Source: JAMHWF01 sp048500255 | Lineage (GTDB): Bacteria > Pseudomonadota > Gammaproteobacteria > Burkholderiales > Burkholderiaceae_C | Reading direction: 5' to 3' | Length of the DNA stretch: 64,000 nt | Assembly: GCA_048500255.1 (NCBI GenBank) | Contig: JASNYH010000008.1 | Span: 62,001 to 126,000 of the forward strand | Notes under the pieces: generated by a model | Database searches by the model: none | Told to the model about the DNA's origin: nothing | Seen by the model: the letters and a program-made list of their open reading frames with translations, nothing else | Part shown: positions 8,471 through 16,320 of the stretch, in pieces | Position numbering within the stretch: the stretch's first letter is position 1 | Layout: every line of letters begins with the position of its first letter | Translations under genes and position numbers: made by a program

Positions 8471-8569
8471 ACCTTCTTCGTCCCAAGCGATATCGAAGTA
8501 CTGGTCGTAGTAGCAGCCGGCAGGAAGCGGCGTGCTCAACAGCGCGCCGAACAAGGTGCGTCGATTCAT
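8456..8569 (-). CDS. 37-residue putative lipoprotein
   Basis: ATG at 8569 overlaps the membrane-protein stop as ATGA, and the frame ends at TGA 8458-8456. The product begins MNRRTLFGALLSTPLPAGCYYD and ends DEEGLKER. It has a short basic n-region, a hydrophobic stretch and a Cys at 19 in PAGC, a weak lipobox because Pro replaces the usual Leu at -3. The mature part is only 19 residues and acidic. Translational coupling and its position in a secretion operon support a real gene. Function is unknown. Confidence 0.5.
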   Translation of the reverse strand: MNRRTLFGALLSTPLPAGCYYDQYFDIAWDEEGLKER

Positions 8570-9162
8570 GTTGAGGTTTCCTTCAATGCCACAGTGCGCT
8601 CGAATCCCATCAGCCTACTGAACTCGAACAGCAGTACGCCTGTAGCCCCCCAGCCGCCGAACATGGAGAGCCATACGCCGACAATGAAGAATTGGATGTC
8701 GCTGTCCGTTCTGCCTGGGTAGATCAATCGGCCGAGCGGGCCGATGAAGAAGTGGAGGACGTACACGACGACACCGACAGCCATGAGAACGATGCCGAAG
8801 ATGCGCAGCCAGCGGGCAGATCCGGTCGGTGCCGGCGCCGTCAGTCGGTGGCGGTAGAGAAGCACGGTGACACCACGCCATACCGCCACGGCGGCGATGG
8901 CGAGTGCCGACCAACCGAGCACAGCCAACCATCCGCCGCCGACGGCCAGTCCGACCCAGCTCGATCCCGGGCGCGGAGCGAAAGCAGTGAACAAGGCGAA
9001 CAGATAGAGCGCGCGCACGCCTGAAGTAGCCGGCAACATAGGCAGGCCGGCTGACGCGCCGGCGACGCTTCGACGTTCGTCCGATGCTTGCTTAGGCCAG
9101 GCGATTTCCGACGGAGGCGCGCGTCGCACGCCGTCTCGCTCCTTGGTGAATTCGTCGCTCAT
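8566..9162 (-). CDS. Uncharacterised inner-membrane protein of the type I secretion locus
   Basis: This 198-residue protein has a charged cytoplasmic N-terminus of about 45 residues (MSDEFTKERDGVRRA) and then about four hydrophobic segments, clearest at 70-95 (GWLAVLGWSALAIAAVAVW), 117-138 (IFGIVLMAVGVVVYVLHFFIG) and 156-180. No family is recognised. It starts four bases after the HlyD stop, so it belongs to the secretion operon, and its N-terminal codons are duplicated at 8408-8451. A role in secretion, self-protection or membrane anchoring is possible but not shown. Confidence 0.75.
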   Translation of the reverse strand: MSDEFTKERDGVRRAPPSEIAWPKQASDERRSVAGASAGLPMLPATSGVRALYLFALFTAFAPRPGSSWVGLAVGGGWLAVLGWSALAIAAVAVWRGVTVLLYRHRLTAPAPTGSARWLRIFGIVLMAVGVVVYVLHFFIGPLGRLIYPGRTDSDIQFFIVGVWLSMFGGWGATGVLLFEFSRLMGFERTVALKETST

Positions 9163-9181
9163 CGCGTCATCGCTCCTTCAA
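9119..9181 (-). repeat. 63-bp direct repeat, upstream copy
   Basis: It spans the HlyD C-terminus (LKER, stop) and the first codons of the membrane protein (MSDEFTKERDGVRRA). It matches 8408-8470 with only scattered differences. Confidence 0.75.
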
Positions 9182-10612
9182 GCTCTCTGTTGCATGCCTT
9201 TGCACCGGCGACAGCAGGTACTCGATCACCCGCCGCTTTCCGGTCTTGATCTCCGCCGTCAAGTTCATCCCCGGCGCGAGCCGCACGGCGCGGCCGTCGA
9301 CGTCGATACTGTCGTGGCCGAGCGCGAGCGTCACCGCGAAGACTGCCCCGCGCTTTTCATCCGGCACGGCATCGGCGGTCACGCTCTTCACCGTCGCCGG
9401 CACCGTGCCGTAGCGCGTGTACAGGAAGGTCTCGAGCTTCACTTCCGCTTGCTGCCCCGCGCGCACGAAGCCGATGTCCTTGTTGTCCAGCGTCACCTCG
9501 GCCGTCACTTCGGCATCCCTGGGCACGATCACCATCAGCACCTGCGCCGGCGTGACGACGCCGCCTTCGGTGTGCACCGCCACCTGCTGCACCGTGCCGG
9601 CCACCGGAGCGGTGAGCTGCGTCAGGCGCCGGCGCTGCGCGGCCTTGCTGCGCTCCTGCAGCAGCTGCTGGTGCTTGAGTGCGGCGTCGGCGTGGCGTTC
9701 GCTCAGCAGCCGCTGCGTCTCGGCCAGGTAGGCGGCGCGCGCGTTGCGGCTCTCGGCGAGCGCGGCCTGCGCTTCGGCCAGCCGGGCGCGCTGCGTGGCA
9801 AGGTCGCGCTCGAGCTCGATGCGCTCGCGCGTGCGGTCCTGCCCGGCGTGGCTCGACATGAAGCCCTGCTCGGCCAGGCGCTTGAAGTCGGTCTCTCTTT
9901 GCTGCGCCAGCGGCAGCGTGGCGTCGAGCTTGGCGATGGCGGCGTGCACGGTGGCGATCTCGGCCTGGCGGCGCGCCTGCTCGGTGGCCAGCTTTGCGAG
10001 CTTGGCGGAGATGTCTTGCCATTCGGCGTGGAGGCGGGCGGTTTCGCCGCGTACACCCTCACCCCAGCCCTCTCCCGCGGGGCCGGAAGAGAGAATCAGC
10101 GCCGGCGTGCGGTTCGACTTCAGCGCGTCGAGCAGCGCCGCCGTGCGGCGCTCCTCCGACACGGCTGCCGCCAGCTGCTCCTGCACGCTCGACTGGTCGG
10201 CGCTGGCGATGGTGGCGTCGAGTTCCACCAGCACCTGGCCGGCCTCGACGGCGTCGCCGTCCTTGACGAGCACGCGGCGCACGACGCTGGCCTCCAGCGG
10301 CTGGATCGTCTTCGTGCGCTCGCTGACGACGATGCGCCCGGGCGCCACGGCCACGATGTCGACCTCGCCGACGATGGCCCAGGCGAGCGCGATCGTGAAG
10401 AGGGCGCACAGCGCCCAGGCCACGCGGCGCGGCGCCGGGTGCGCGGGCGATTCCTGCAGCGCCAGCGCGGCGGGCAGGAAGGCCGCCTCGTCGGCGAGGC
10501 GCCTGGGCCCCGCCAGCTCGTGCCGCGCCGCCCACGCTGCCGCGAGCACTGCGCGGTAGCGCGCCACCAGGTCGGCCAACGGATGCTGCTCGGCGGCGGC
10601 GTGACCGCTCAT
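9167..10612 (-). CDS. hlyD: HlyD-family membrane fusion protein of type I secretion
   Basis: This 481-residue periplasmic adaptor links the ABC exporter to a TolC-type channel; no tolC is visible in the window. It has a cytoplasmic N-terminus, one transmembrane segment (VAWALCALFTIALAWAIVG, about 64-82), a lipoyl half-motif (GRIVVSERTKTIQPLEASVV), a long coiled coil (about 170-330), and the C-terminal MFP signature with LTAPVAGTVQQ and GMNLTAEI. The ATG at 10612 overlaps the ATPase stop (ATGA). Residues SSGPAGEGWGEGVRGE (about 180) interrupt the coiled coil and are encoded by a GC-rich palindromic repeat. It should export the RTX lipase encoded downstream. Confidence 0.93.
   Translation of the reverse strand: MSGHAAAEQHPLADLVARYRAVLAAAWAARHELAGPRRLADEAAFLPAALALQESPAHPAPRRVAWALCALFTIALAWAIVGEVDIVAVAPGRIVVSERTKTIQPLEASVVRRVLVKDGDAVEAGQVLVELDATIASADQSSVQEQLAAAVSEERRTAALLDALKSNRTPALILSSGPAGEGWGEGVRGETARLHAEWQDISAKLAKLATEQARRQAEIATVHAAIAKLDATLPLAQQRETDFKRLAEQGFMSSHAGQDRTRERIELERDLATQRARLAEAQAALAESRNARAAYLAETQRLLSERHADAALKHQQLLQERSKAAQRRRLTQLTAPVAGTVQQVAVHTEGGVVTPAQVLMVIVPRDAEVTAEVTLDNKDIGFVRAGQQAEVKLETFLYTRYGTVPATVKSVTADAVPDEKRGAVFAVTLALGHDSIDVDGRAVRLAPGMNLTAEIKTGKRRVIEYLLSPVQRHATESLKER
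10052..10092 (+). repeat. Palindromic interspersed repeat inside hlyD
   Basis: On the plus strand it reads ACCCTCACCCCAGCCCTCTCCCG and then GGGGCCGGAAGAGAG, so the CTCTCCC part can pair with the following GGGGCCGGAAGAG part. Elements of this consensus are common between genes in proteobacteria. Here it stays in frame and adds about 15-20 residues to HlyD. Confidence 0.55.
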
Positions 10613-12807
10613 GCCGGCACTCCCGCCTGGATCGCCCACAGCCGCGCATACAGGCCGCCTTGCTTGGCCACCAGCGCCTCGTGCGAGCCGGCCTCGACGA
10701 TGCGGCCCCGGTCCATCACGACGATGCGGTGCGCCTGCCGCACCGAACTGAGCCGGTGCGCGATGACGATGACGGTGCGGCCCTTGCAGATCGCCGCCAT
10801 GTTGCGCTGGAGGATCGCCTCGCTCTCGTAGTCGAGCGCGCTCGTCGCCTCGTCGAGGATCAGGATGCGCGGGTCGGTGAAGAGAGCCCGCGCGATGGCG
10901 ATGCGCTGGCGCTGCCCGCCACTGAGGCTCGCCCCCTGTTCGCCGACGACGGTGTCGTAGCCCTCGGGCAGCTCGCCGATGAAGTCGTGCGCACCGGCGA
11001 GCCGCGCCGCGCGGATCACGGCCTCGATCGGCGCGGCCGGGTCGGCGATGGCGATGTTCTCGCGCACGCTGCGGTTGAACAGCAGGTTCTCCTGCAGCAC
11101 GACGCCGATCTGGCGCCTGAGCTGCGCCGCGTCGATCAGCGCGATGTCCACGCCGTCGACCCGCACGCGGCCCTGCTCGGGCGTGTAGAGCCGCTGCACC
11201 AGCTTGGTCAGCGTGCTCTTGCCCGAGCCACTGCGCCCGACGATGCCGATCACTTCGCCGGCGCGGATGTCGAGCGTCAGGTCGTGCAGCACGGGTGCCG
11301 CCTCGGGCCGGTAGCGGAAGGTCACGCCGTCGAACTGCACCCGGCCTGCCAGCGGCGGCAGCCGCGCCGCGCTCGCCGGCGGCACCTCGGTGCGCGTGTT
11401 CAGGATGTCGCCCAGCCGCGCCATCGAGATGCCCGTCTGCTGGAAGTCGGTCCACAGCTGCGCCATGCGCATGATCGGCTGCGCCACGCGCTGCGCGAAC
11501 ATGTTGAAGGCGACGAACTGGCCCACGGTGAGCTGCTGCTCCATCACGAGCCGCGCGCCGTACCACAGCGTGGCGGCGCCCACGAGCTTGGCCGTCAGGT
11601 TGATGCCCTCGTGCCCCCAGCTCGCCAGCGTCTGCGTCCTGAAGCCCGCCGACACGTAGGCGGCGAGCTGGTCGTCCCAGCGCCGCGCCAGCATCGGCTC
11701 CAGCGCGCCGGCCTTGACGGTCTGGATGCCCGTCACCGTCTCGACCAGCAGCGCCTGGTTCTCGGCGCCACGGGCGAACTTGTCGTTCAGGCGGGCGCGC
11801 AGCACCGGCACGAGCAATACGCTCAACAGCACGTACAGCGGCAGCGCGGCCAGCACGATCAGCGTCAGCGGCACGCTGTAGACGAGCATCACGGCGACGA
11901 AGATCACCGAGAACAGCACGTCGAGCACCAGCGTGAGCGCGTTGCCGGTCAGGAAACTGCGGATGTTCTCCAACTCGCGCACCCGCGCCACCGAGTCGCC
12001 GACGCGCCGCGCCTGGAAGTAGGCCAGCGGCAGCGCCAGCAGGTGGCGAAACAATCGGGCTCCGAGCTCGACGTCGATGCGGCTGGTGGTGTGGCTGAAG
12101 ACGTAGGTGCGCAGTGCGGAGAGCACGCTCTCGAACAGCACGACGACGACGAGGCCCGCGACCAGCACGTCGAGCGTGGTGAGCCCGCGGTGCACCAGCA
12201 CCTTGTCCATCACGACCTGGAAGAACAGCGGGCTGACCAGCGCGAAGAGCTGCAGGAACACCGAGACGACGAGCACCTCGCCGAGCAGGCGCCGGTACTT
12301 GACGAGGCTCGAGACGAACCAGCTGAAGTCGAACCTGGCGAGTTCCCCAGCCAGGCTGGCGCGGCTGGCGACGAGGATCAAACGGCCCGTCCATTGGGAT
12401 GCGAAGACCTCGAGCGGCTCGATCGTCGGGCGCGCACCTTCGGCGGCCATGTCCTGGAACAGCACGCGCTGGCCGTCGCATTGCGCGAGCACGACGCAGC
12501 GGCCATCGCGCAGCAGCGCCAGCGCGGGCAGCGCGGCGAGCTTCAGGCGCTCGGGGGTCGTCGTCGAGAGCCGGGCCTTGAGGCCGAGATGTCTTGCGGC
12601 GAGCAGGAGGCCGTCGATGCTGGGCTCGGCGCTGGGCGCGAGGCCCAGGCGATGGCGCAGCGACTCCGGCTCGGCGGCGATGCGGTGCAGCCGCGCGACC
12701 ACGCACAGTGCGGCCAGCGCGTCATCGCGCGGCGGCTCTCCCTCGGTCCTCGGCGCCGGCTCCGGGCCGGCGCGTCCCTCTTCGGGGACGCCTTCCGATG
12801 GCTGCAT
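10609..12807 (-). CDS. hlyB: Type I secretion ABC transporter (HlyB/RtxB-like)
   Basis: This 732-residue protein is an inner-membrane exporter. It has an N-terminal C39-like domain without the catalytic Cys motif (about 30-150; ALAALCVVARLH), as in RTX exporters that do not cleave their cargo. A six-helix ABC membrane domain covers about 165-445. The C-terminal nucleotide-binding domain has Walker A GRSGSGKST, signature LSGGQRQRIAIARAL, Walker B ILILDEATSALD and the H-loop VIAHRLSS. It is the first gene of the minus-strand operon hlyB-hlyD-(membrane protein)-lipoproteins-lipases. Upstream, GTTCCC and GGGAAC form an inverted repeat in the 217-bp gap to 13025. Confidence 0.95.
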   Translation of the reverse strand: MQPSEGVPEEGRAGPEPAPRTEGEPPRDDALAALCVVARLHRIAAEPESLRHRLGLAPSAEPSIDGLLLAARHLGLKARLSTTTPERLKLAALPALALLRDGRCVVLAQCDGQRVLFQDMAAEGARPTIEPLEVFASQWTGRLILVASRASLAGELARFDFSWFVSSLVKYRRLLGEVLVVSVFLQLFALVSPLFFQVVMDKVLVHRGLTTLDVLVAGLVVVVLFESVLSALRTYVFSHTTSRIDVELGARLFRHLLALPLAYFQARRVGDSVARVRELENIRSFLTGNALTLVLDVLFSVIFVAVMLVYSVPLTLIVLAALPLYVLLSVLLVPVLRARLNDKFARGAENQALLVETVTGIQTVKAGALEPMLARRWDDQLAAYVSAGFRTQTLASWGHEGINLTAKLVGAATLWYGARLVMEQQLTVGQFVAFNMFAQRVAQPIMRMAQLWTDFQQTGISMARLGDILNTRTEVPPASAARLPPLAGRVQFDGVTFRYRPEAAPVLHDLTLDIRAGEVIGIVGRSGSGKSTLTKLVQRLYTPEQGRVRVDGVDIALIDAAQLRRQIGVVLQENLLFNRSVRENIAIADPAAPIEAVIRAARLAGAHDFIGELPEGYDTVVGEQGASLSGGQRQRIAIARALFTDPRILILDEATSALDYESEAILQRNMAAICKGRTVIVIAHRLSSVRQAHRIVVMDRGRIVEAGSHEALVAKQGGLYARLWAIQAGVPA

Positions 12808-13024
12808 GTCGTCGTTGCGCGGGTGCGGGTACGTTCCCTTCGCCGCGGGAACGCGGGGCGTCGAACAACCTGTGCGGACTACAAACCGCGCGCGGAGTCT
12901 GTGGAGCAGCCCGCAAGGCGTCTATCCCACGAATTCATTCGCGTAAACCCGGATGGGGAGCCTTCCTGTTCGCCTTTATCGCCGGCTCCGGCGCCGACAA
13001 GCGATCCCCCGAACAACGCTCACC

Positions 13025-14260
13025 TCAACGAAGCGCGGAGCGCGCTTCGACGAACCCGTCGCGCGCCGCCGCGGCGAGGCGCCGCGCCGTCTCCGTCAGC
13101 ACCGTCATGTCGGTATCGAGCGCGGCATCGAGTGCCGTGGCGAGCGCATCGACGTCGCCGGCGGTGGCGCTTACAGGGGCGCCTGGCTCCTCCCACGTCG
13201 CGGCATAGACACGCTGCTTGTCGACGCGCTGGGCGTCGGCGTCGCAATGCAGGTTCAGCCGCGGCACGCCGTGCGCCATCGCGACGATGCGGCCGTGCAG
13301 GCTGCTGCCGGTGTAGCCGCGTGCCGTGGCGATGACGGCGCAGATGTCGAAGACGTGCGTCAATGCCAGCAGCGCGACCGGCACGGCGCGCGGCACGCGC
13401 GACGCGAAGCACCGATAGACGCCGAGGTCGTCGTGCCACGGCGCCGCGCCGGCGCGAAACAGCGCGAGGCCGACGCCGCGCGCCGCGGCGACGCGGCCGA
13501 GCGCGCCAGCCAGCGCATCGAGCGTCGCGTCGTCGCCGAAGTCGGCGCTGAACTGCACGGCGAGGTGACCGCCTTGAGGCATCTGCCGGCGCAGCGCCGC
13601 GACTTCGCCGCGAGCTGCGTGACGCGCGATCTCGTTGCCGAACAGCTCGGCGACGAGTTGCACCGGGTCGGGCACAAGCTGCGCCGCGATGCCCACCGCC
13701 TGCAAATGCGACCGCGTGCGCGCGTCGCGCACCGCGACGAAATCGGCACCGCGCAGCTTGTCGATCGTCTCGGCGCGCATCGTCTCGCCACACGCATCGA
13801 GGTCGACGCCGCCCAGTCCGACGTGCGCGATGCGCTCGGCGCCGCCCGGCAGCGTCGCGCGGCCGAGCACATAGGGCACGGCGTCGTCGCAGCCCAGCGT
13901 GCGGCGCACCCAGTCGGCGCGCGCGGCAGGATGCGCGTCGAGCCAGGCCAGCGTCGCCTGCAGCGACGCGTCGTTCGGCTGCAGCATCACGGCCGCCTGC
14001 CACGCGCTGCACGTCAGCAGTTCGCCGCCGGCGTGCAGCACGCGCGCCGGCCGGCCCGCCAGCACCTCGGCCAGCCGCGACCGCGCGACGACGAGCACGC
14101 CGCCGTCGGCACGCAGGTCGCGGTCGGCAAGGCCGGCGTGGATCGGCGTCGTCTCGCCGGCCAGTAGCGCGTCGGCGACGCGCGCGAACAGCACGTCGCC
14201 GAGATTGTGGCGGTCGAAGGCGCCGTAGACGACGATCGGCGGGCGGGCGGCGCGGTGCAC
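13025..14260 (-). CDS. Polysaccharide pyruvyl transferase-family protein
   Basis: This 411-residue protein uses GTG 14260 as start (GTG CAC CGC). The N-terminus VVYGAFDRHNLGDVLFARVADALL and the C-terminal GSSLHGRIVAMAHGVPRLNL are hallmarks of the PS_pyruv_trans family, which moves pyruvate or related groups onto surface polysaccharides, although many members have unknown substrates. There is no signal peptide, so it is cytoplasmic. It stands alone between the secretion operon and amtB, both also on the minus strand. The specific acceptor cannot be told. Confidence 0.8.
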   Translation of the reverse strand: MHRAARPPIVVYGAFDRHNLGDVLFARVADALLAGETTPIHAGLADRDLRADGGVLVVARSRLAEVLAGRPARVLHAGGELLTCSAWQAAVMLQPNDASLQATLAWLDAHPAARADWVRRTLGCDDAVPYVLGRATLPGGAERIAHVGLGGVDLDACGETMRAETIDKLRGADFVAVRDARTRSHLQAVGIAAQLVPDPVQLVAELFGNEIARHAARGEVAALRRQMPQGGHLAVQFSADFGDDATLDALAGALGRVAAARGVGLALFRAGAAPWHDDLGVYRCFASRVPRAVPVALLALTHVFDICAVIATARGYTGSSLHGRIVAMAHGVPRLNLHCDADAQRVDKQRVYAATWEEPGAPVSATAGDVDALATALDAALDTDMTVLTETARRLAAAARDGFVEARSALR

Positions 14261-14286
14261 CGCCCGAGCCTACCGCGGCCGCGCGC

Positions 14287-15489
14287 TCACCAGCTCACCT
14301 CGCGATCCGGCGTCGCGCCGATGCGGTGGATCGACAGGTCGGCGCCGGCGTGCTCCTCCTCCTGCGTGAGGCGCAGGCCGAGCACGGCACGCACGATGCC
14401 GTAGACGACGAGTCCGCCTGCGAACGCCCACGCGATGCCGGCCAGCGTGCCGATCAACTGGGCGCCGAAGCTCACGCCGCCCAGCCCGCCGAACGCCGTG
14501 CTGCCGAAGATACCGGCCGCGATGCCGCCCCACGCACCGCACAGGCCGTGCAGCGGCCACACGCCGAGCACGTCGTCGATCTTCCAGCGGTTCTGCGTCA
14601 GCGTGAACATGACGACGAAGATGACACCCGCCACCGCGCCGACGACGAGCGCACCGCCCGGATGCATCACGTCGGAGCCGGCGCACACGGCGACCAGCCC
14701 GGCCAGCGGCCCGTTGTGCGCGAAGCCCGGGTCGTTGCGGCCGAGCGCGACGGCCGCCAGCGTGCCGCCGGCCATCGCCATCAGCGAGTTGACGGCGACG
14801 AGCCCCGAGATCTTGTCGATGGTCTGCGCACTCATCACGTTGAAGCCGAACCAGCCCACCGTGAGCATCCACGCGCCGAGAGCGAGGAACGGGATGCTCG
14901 ACGGCGGATGCGCGCTGACGCCGCCGTCCTTGCGATAGCGATTGCGGCGCGGCCCGAGCAGCAGCACGGCCGCCAGAGCGATCCAGCCGCCGACGGCGTG
15001 CACGACGATGCTGCCGGCGAAGTCGTGGAACTCCTCGCCGGCAACCGACTTGATCCAGCCCTGGACGCCGAACTTCTGCCCCCAGGCCACGCCTTCGAAC
15101 AGCGGATAGACGAGCGCGACGAGCAGCGCCGTGGCCAGCAGCTGAGGCCCGAAACGCGCGCGCTCGGCGATGCCGCCCGACACGATGGCCGGGATCGCCG
15201 CGGCGAAGGTGAGCAGGAAGAAGAACTTGACGAGGTCGTAGCCGTTCTTCGCCGCCAGCGCCTGCGCCCCGACGAAGAAGTCGACGCCGTAGGCGATCGT
15301 GTAGCCGACGAAGAAGTACGCCAGCGTCGACACCGAGAAGTCGACCAGGATCTTGACCAGCGCGTTCACCTGGTTCTTGGTGCGCACCGTGCCCAGCTCG
15401 AGAAACGCGAAGCCGCCGTGCATCGCCAGCACCATGATGGCGCCGAGCAGGATGAACAGCACGTCGCTGCCTTGCTTGACCTGTTCCAT
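14287..15489 (-). CDS. amtB: Ammonium transporter AmtB
   Basis: This 400-residue inner-membrane channel for ammonium has about 11 transmembrane segments. Family motifs include FAGSIVVHAVGGW, containing the first pore histidine, and VWPLHGLCGAWGG, containing the second. FLELGTVRTKNQVNALVK is the conserved segment after helix 1. The cytoplasmic tail (LGLRLTQEEEHAGADLSIH) is the usual P-II docking region. No glnK lies next to it, so a P-II partner must be elsewhere. A sigma-54-type promoter at 15563-15578 suggests nitrogen control. Confidence 0.95.
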   Translation of the reverse strand: MEQVKQGSDVLFILLGAIMVLAMHGGFAFLELGTVRTKNQVNALVKILVDFSVSTLAYFFVGYTIAYGVDFFVGAQALAAKNGYDLVKFFFLLTFAAAIPAIVSGGIAERARFGPQLLATALLVALVYPLFEGVAWGQKFGVQGWIKSVAGEEFHDFAGSIVVHAVGGWIALAAVLLLGPRRNRYRKDGGVSAHPPSSIPFLALGAWMLTVGWFGFNVMSAQTIDKISGLVAVNSLMAMAGGTLAAVALGRNDPGFAHNGPLAGLVAVCAGSDVMHPGGALVVGAVAGVIFVVMFTLTQNRWKIDDVLGVWPLHGLCGAWGGIAAGIFGSTAFGGLGGVSFGAQLIGTLAGIAWAFAGGLVVYGIVRAVLGLRLTQEEEHAGADLSIHRIGATPDREVSW

Positions 15490-15562
15490 TGGATCTCCCT
15501 CGTCCGTAGGCCGCCGCTACTGCGCTCCGCCCCGCACCAGCGGGGCGCGCCGGCGCACCGGG

Positions 15563-15578
15563 AAGCAAGTTCGATGCC
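15563..15578 (-). promoter_or_regulatory. Sigma-54-type -24/-12 promoter of amtB
   Basis: The minus strand reads AGGCATCGAACTTGCT. GG and GC are separated by ten bases, as required for sigma-54, with TTGCT intact at -12. It lies about 75 bases before the amtB ATG. Confidence 0.6.
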
Positions 15579-15580
15579 TC

Positions 15581-15615
15581 GTTTGGTGCGTGCCGTGGCG
15601 CCACATCGGCACCAA
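15581..15615 (-). promoter_or_regulatory. Possible NtrC-type inverted repeat upstream of amtB
   Basis: TTTGGTGC (15581-15588) and GCACCAAA (15608-15615) form a perfect inverted repeat whose halves resemble NtrC half-sites. Further half-sites (TTCACCACCGTGC and GGTGCA) follow within 50 bases. NtrC binding is inferred. Confidence 0.45.
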
Positions 15616-15692
15616 AGTGATTCACCACCGTGCGCCACAGCGCCTTCCACGGTGCATGCAGCACTCGCTCGGTGCGCCCTCGCGCCGGTTGA

Positions 15693-15932
15693 GCCATCGA
15701 GCACATCGGCGCCCGGCAAGACATCTGGCAGCGTGCCTTCGAGGCGGCGTCGAGGTTCTGGTCGCTGGCCGGCGACGACGCCCGGCTCACGCGGCCGATG
15801 CGCGAGATCGCCCGCGCCAACCGGCCGGCGATCGAGACCTGCGTGGGCGCCGTGCTGCCGCCGGCGACACTGAAGGCAGCGGCAGCCTCACCGCCGCATC
15901 CCGCACGCTCGGGCCGCGCACGCCGGCGCTGA
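15693..15932 (+). other. Open frame without start codon, possible gene remnant
   Basis: The gap from 15490 to 15938 holds the amtB promoter and this plus-strand frame, open between TGA 15690 and TGA 15930. It reads like real protein for about 50 codons (RQDIWQRAFEAASRFW, then MREIARANRPAIETCVGAV) but has no plausible upstream start and decays into Pro/Arg-rich sequence. It may be a relic of a small gene. I see nothing else firm in the gap. Confidence 0.25.
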
Positions 15933-15938
15933 AGGCGC

Positions 15939-16289
15939 TCAGGTCGCGCTCAGCTCGGCGTAGCGCTGCTCGTCGTAGCCGACGGTGATCGTGCGGCCGG
16001 GCCACTCGATCACCGGCCGTTTGATGACGCTCGGCTGCTCGAGCATCAGGCGCTTCGCCGACGCCGCGTCGCAGACGGCGTCGCGCGCCGCGGGTCCGAG
16101 CTGGCGCCACGTCGTGCCCTTGCGGTTGACGAGCGCTTCCCAGCCGACGCTGTCGATCCAGGCGTCGAGCAGCGCCGGCGACAGGCCGTCGCGCCGGAAG
16201 TCGTGGAACTGGTGCGCCAGGCCGGCGGCGTCGAGCCAGCGGCGCGCCTTGGCGACGGTGTCGCAGGTCTTGATGCCGTAGACGCGCAT
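15939..16289 (-). CDS. ArsC/Spx-family thioredoxin-fold protein (YffB-like)
   Basis: This 116-residue cytoplasmic protein starts MRVYGIKTCDTVAKARRWLD, with the single cysteine of the family in GIKTCDT. It also has FRRDGLS, the segment LVNRKGTTWRQL and IKRPVIEW, all typical of the ArsC/Spx group often annotated YffB. These are small reductases of uncertain substrate; arsenate reduction is not supported by context because no ars genes are present. The lipoprotein gene ends 31 bases upstream on the same strand. Confidence 0.88.
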   Translation of the reverse strand: MRVYGIKTCDTVAKARRWLDAAGLAHQFHDFRRDGLSPALLDAWIDSVGWEALVNRKGTTWRQLGPAARDAVCDAASAKRLMLEQPSVIKRPVIEWPGRTITVGYDEQRYAELSAT

Positions 16290-16320
16290 GTCGGTCGGTG
16301 TCCTTCGGCGCAGTCGTCGA

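Noticed and set aside
9167..12706. One protein of 1179 residues covering hlyB and hlyD
   Set aside because: The upstream two thirds are an out-of-frame reading of hlyB; HlyD begins at the ATG 10612 that overlaps the hlyB stop.
10660..13335. Open frame of 891 codons on the plus strand
   Set aside because: It is the shadow of hlyB; the Arg/Gln/His-rich product has no domain, and hlyB has all ABC motifs on the other strand.
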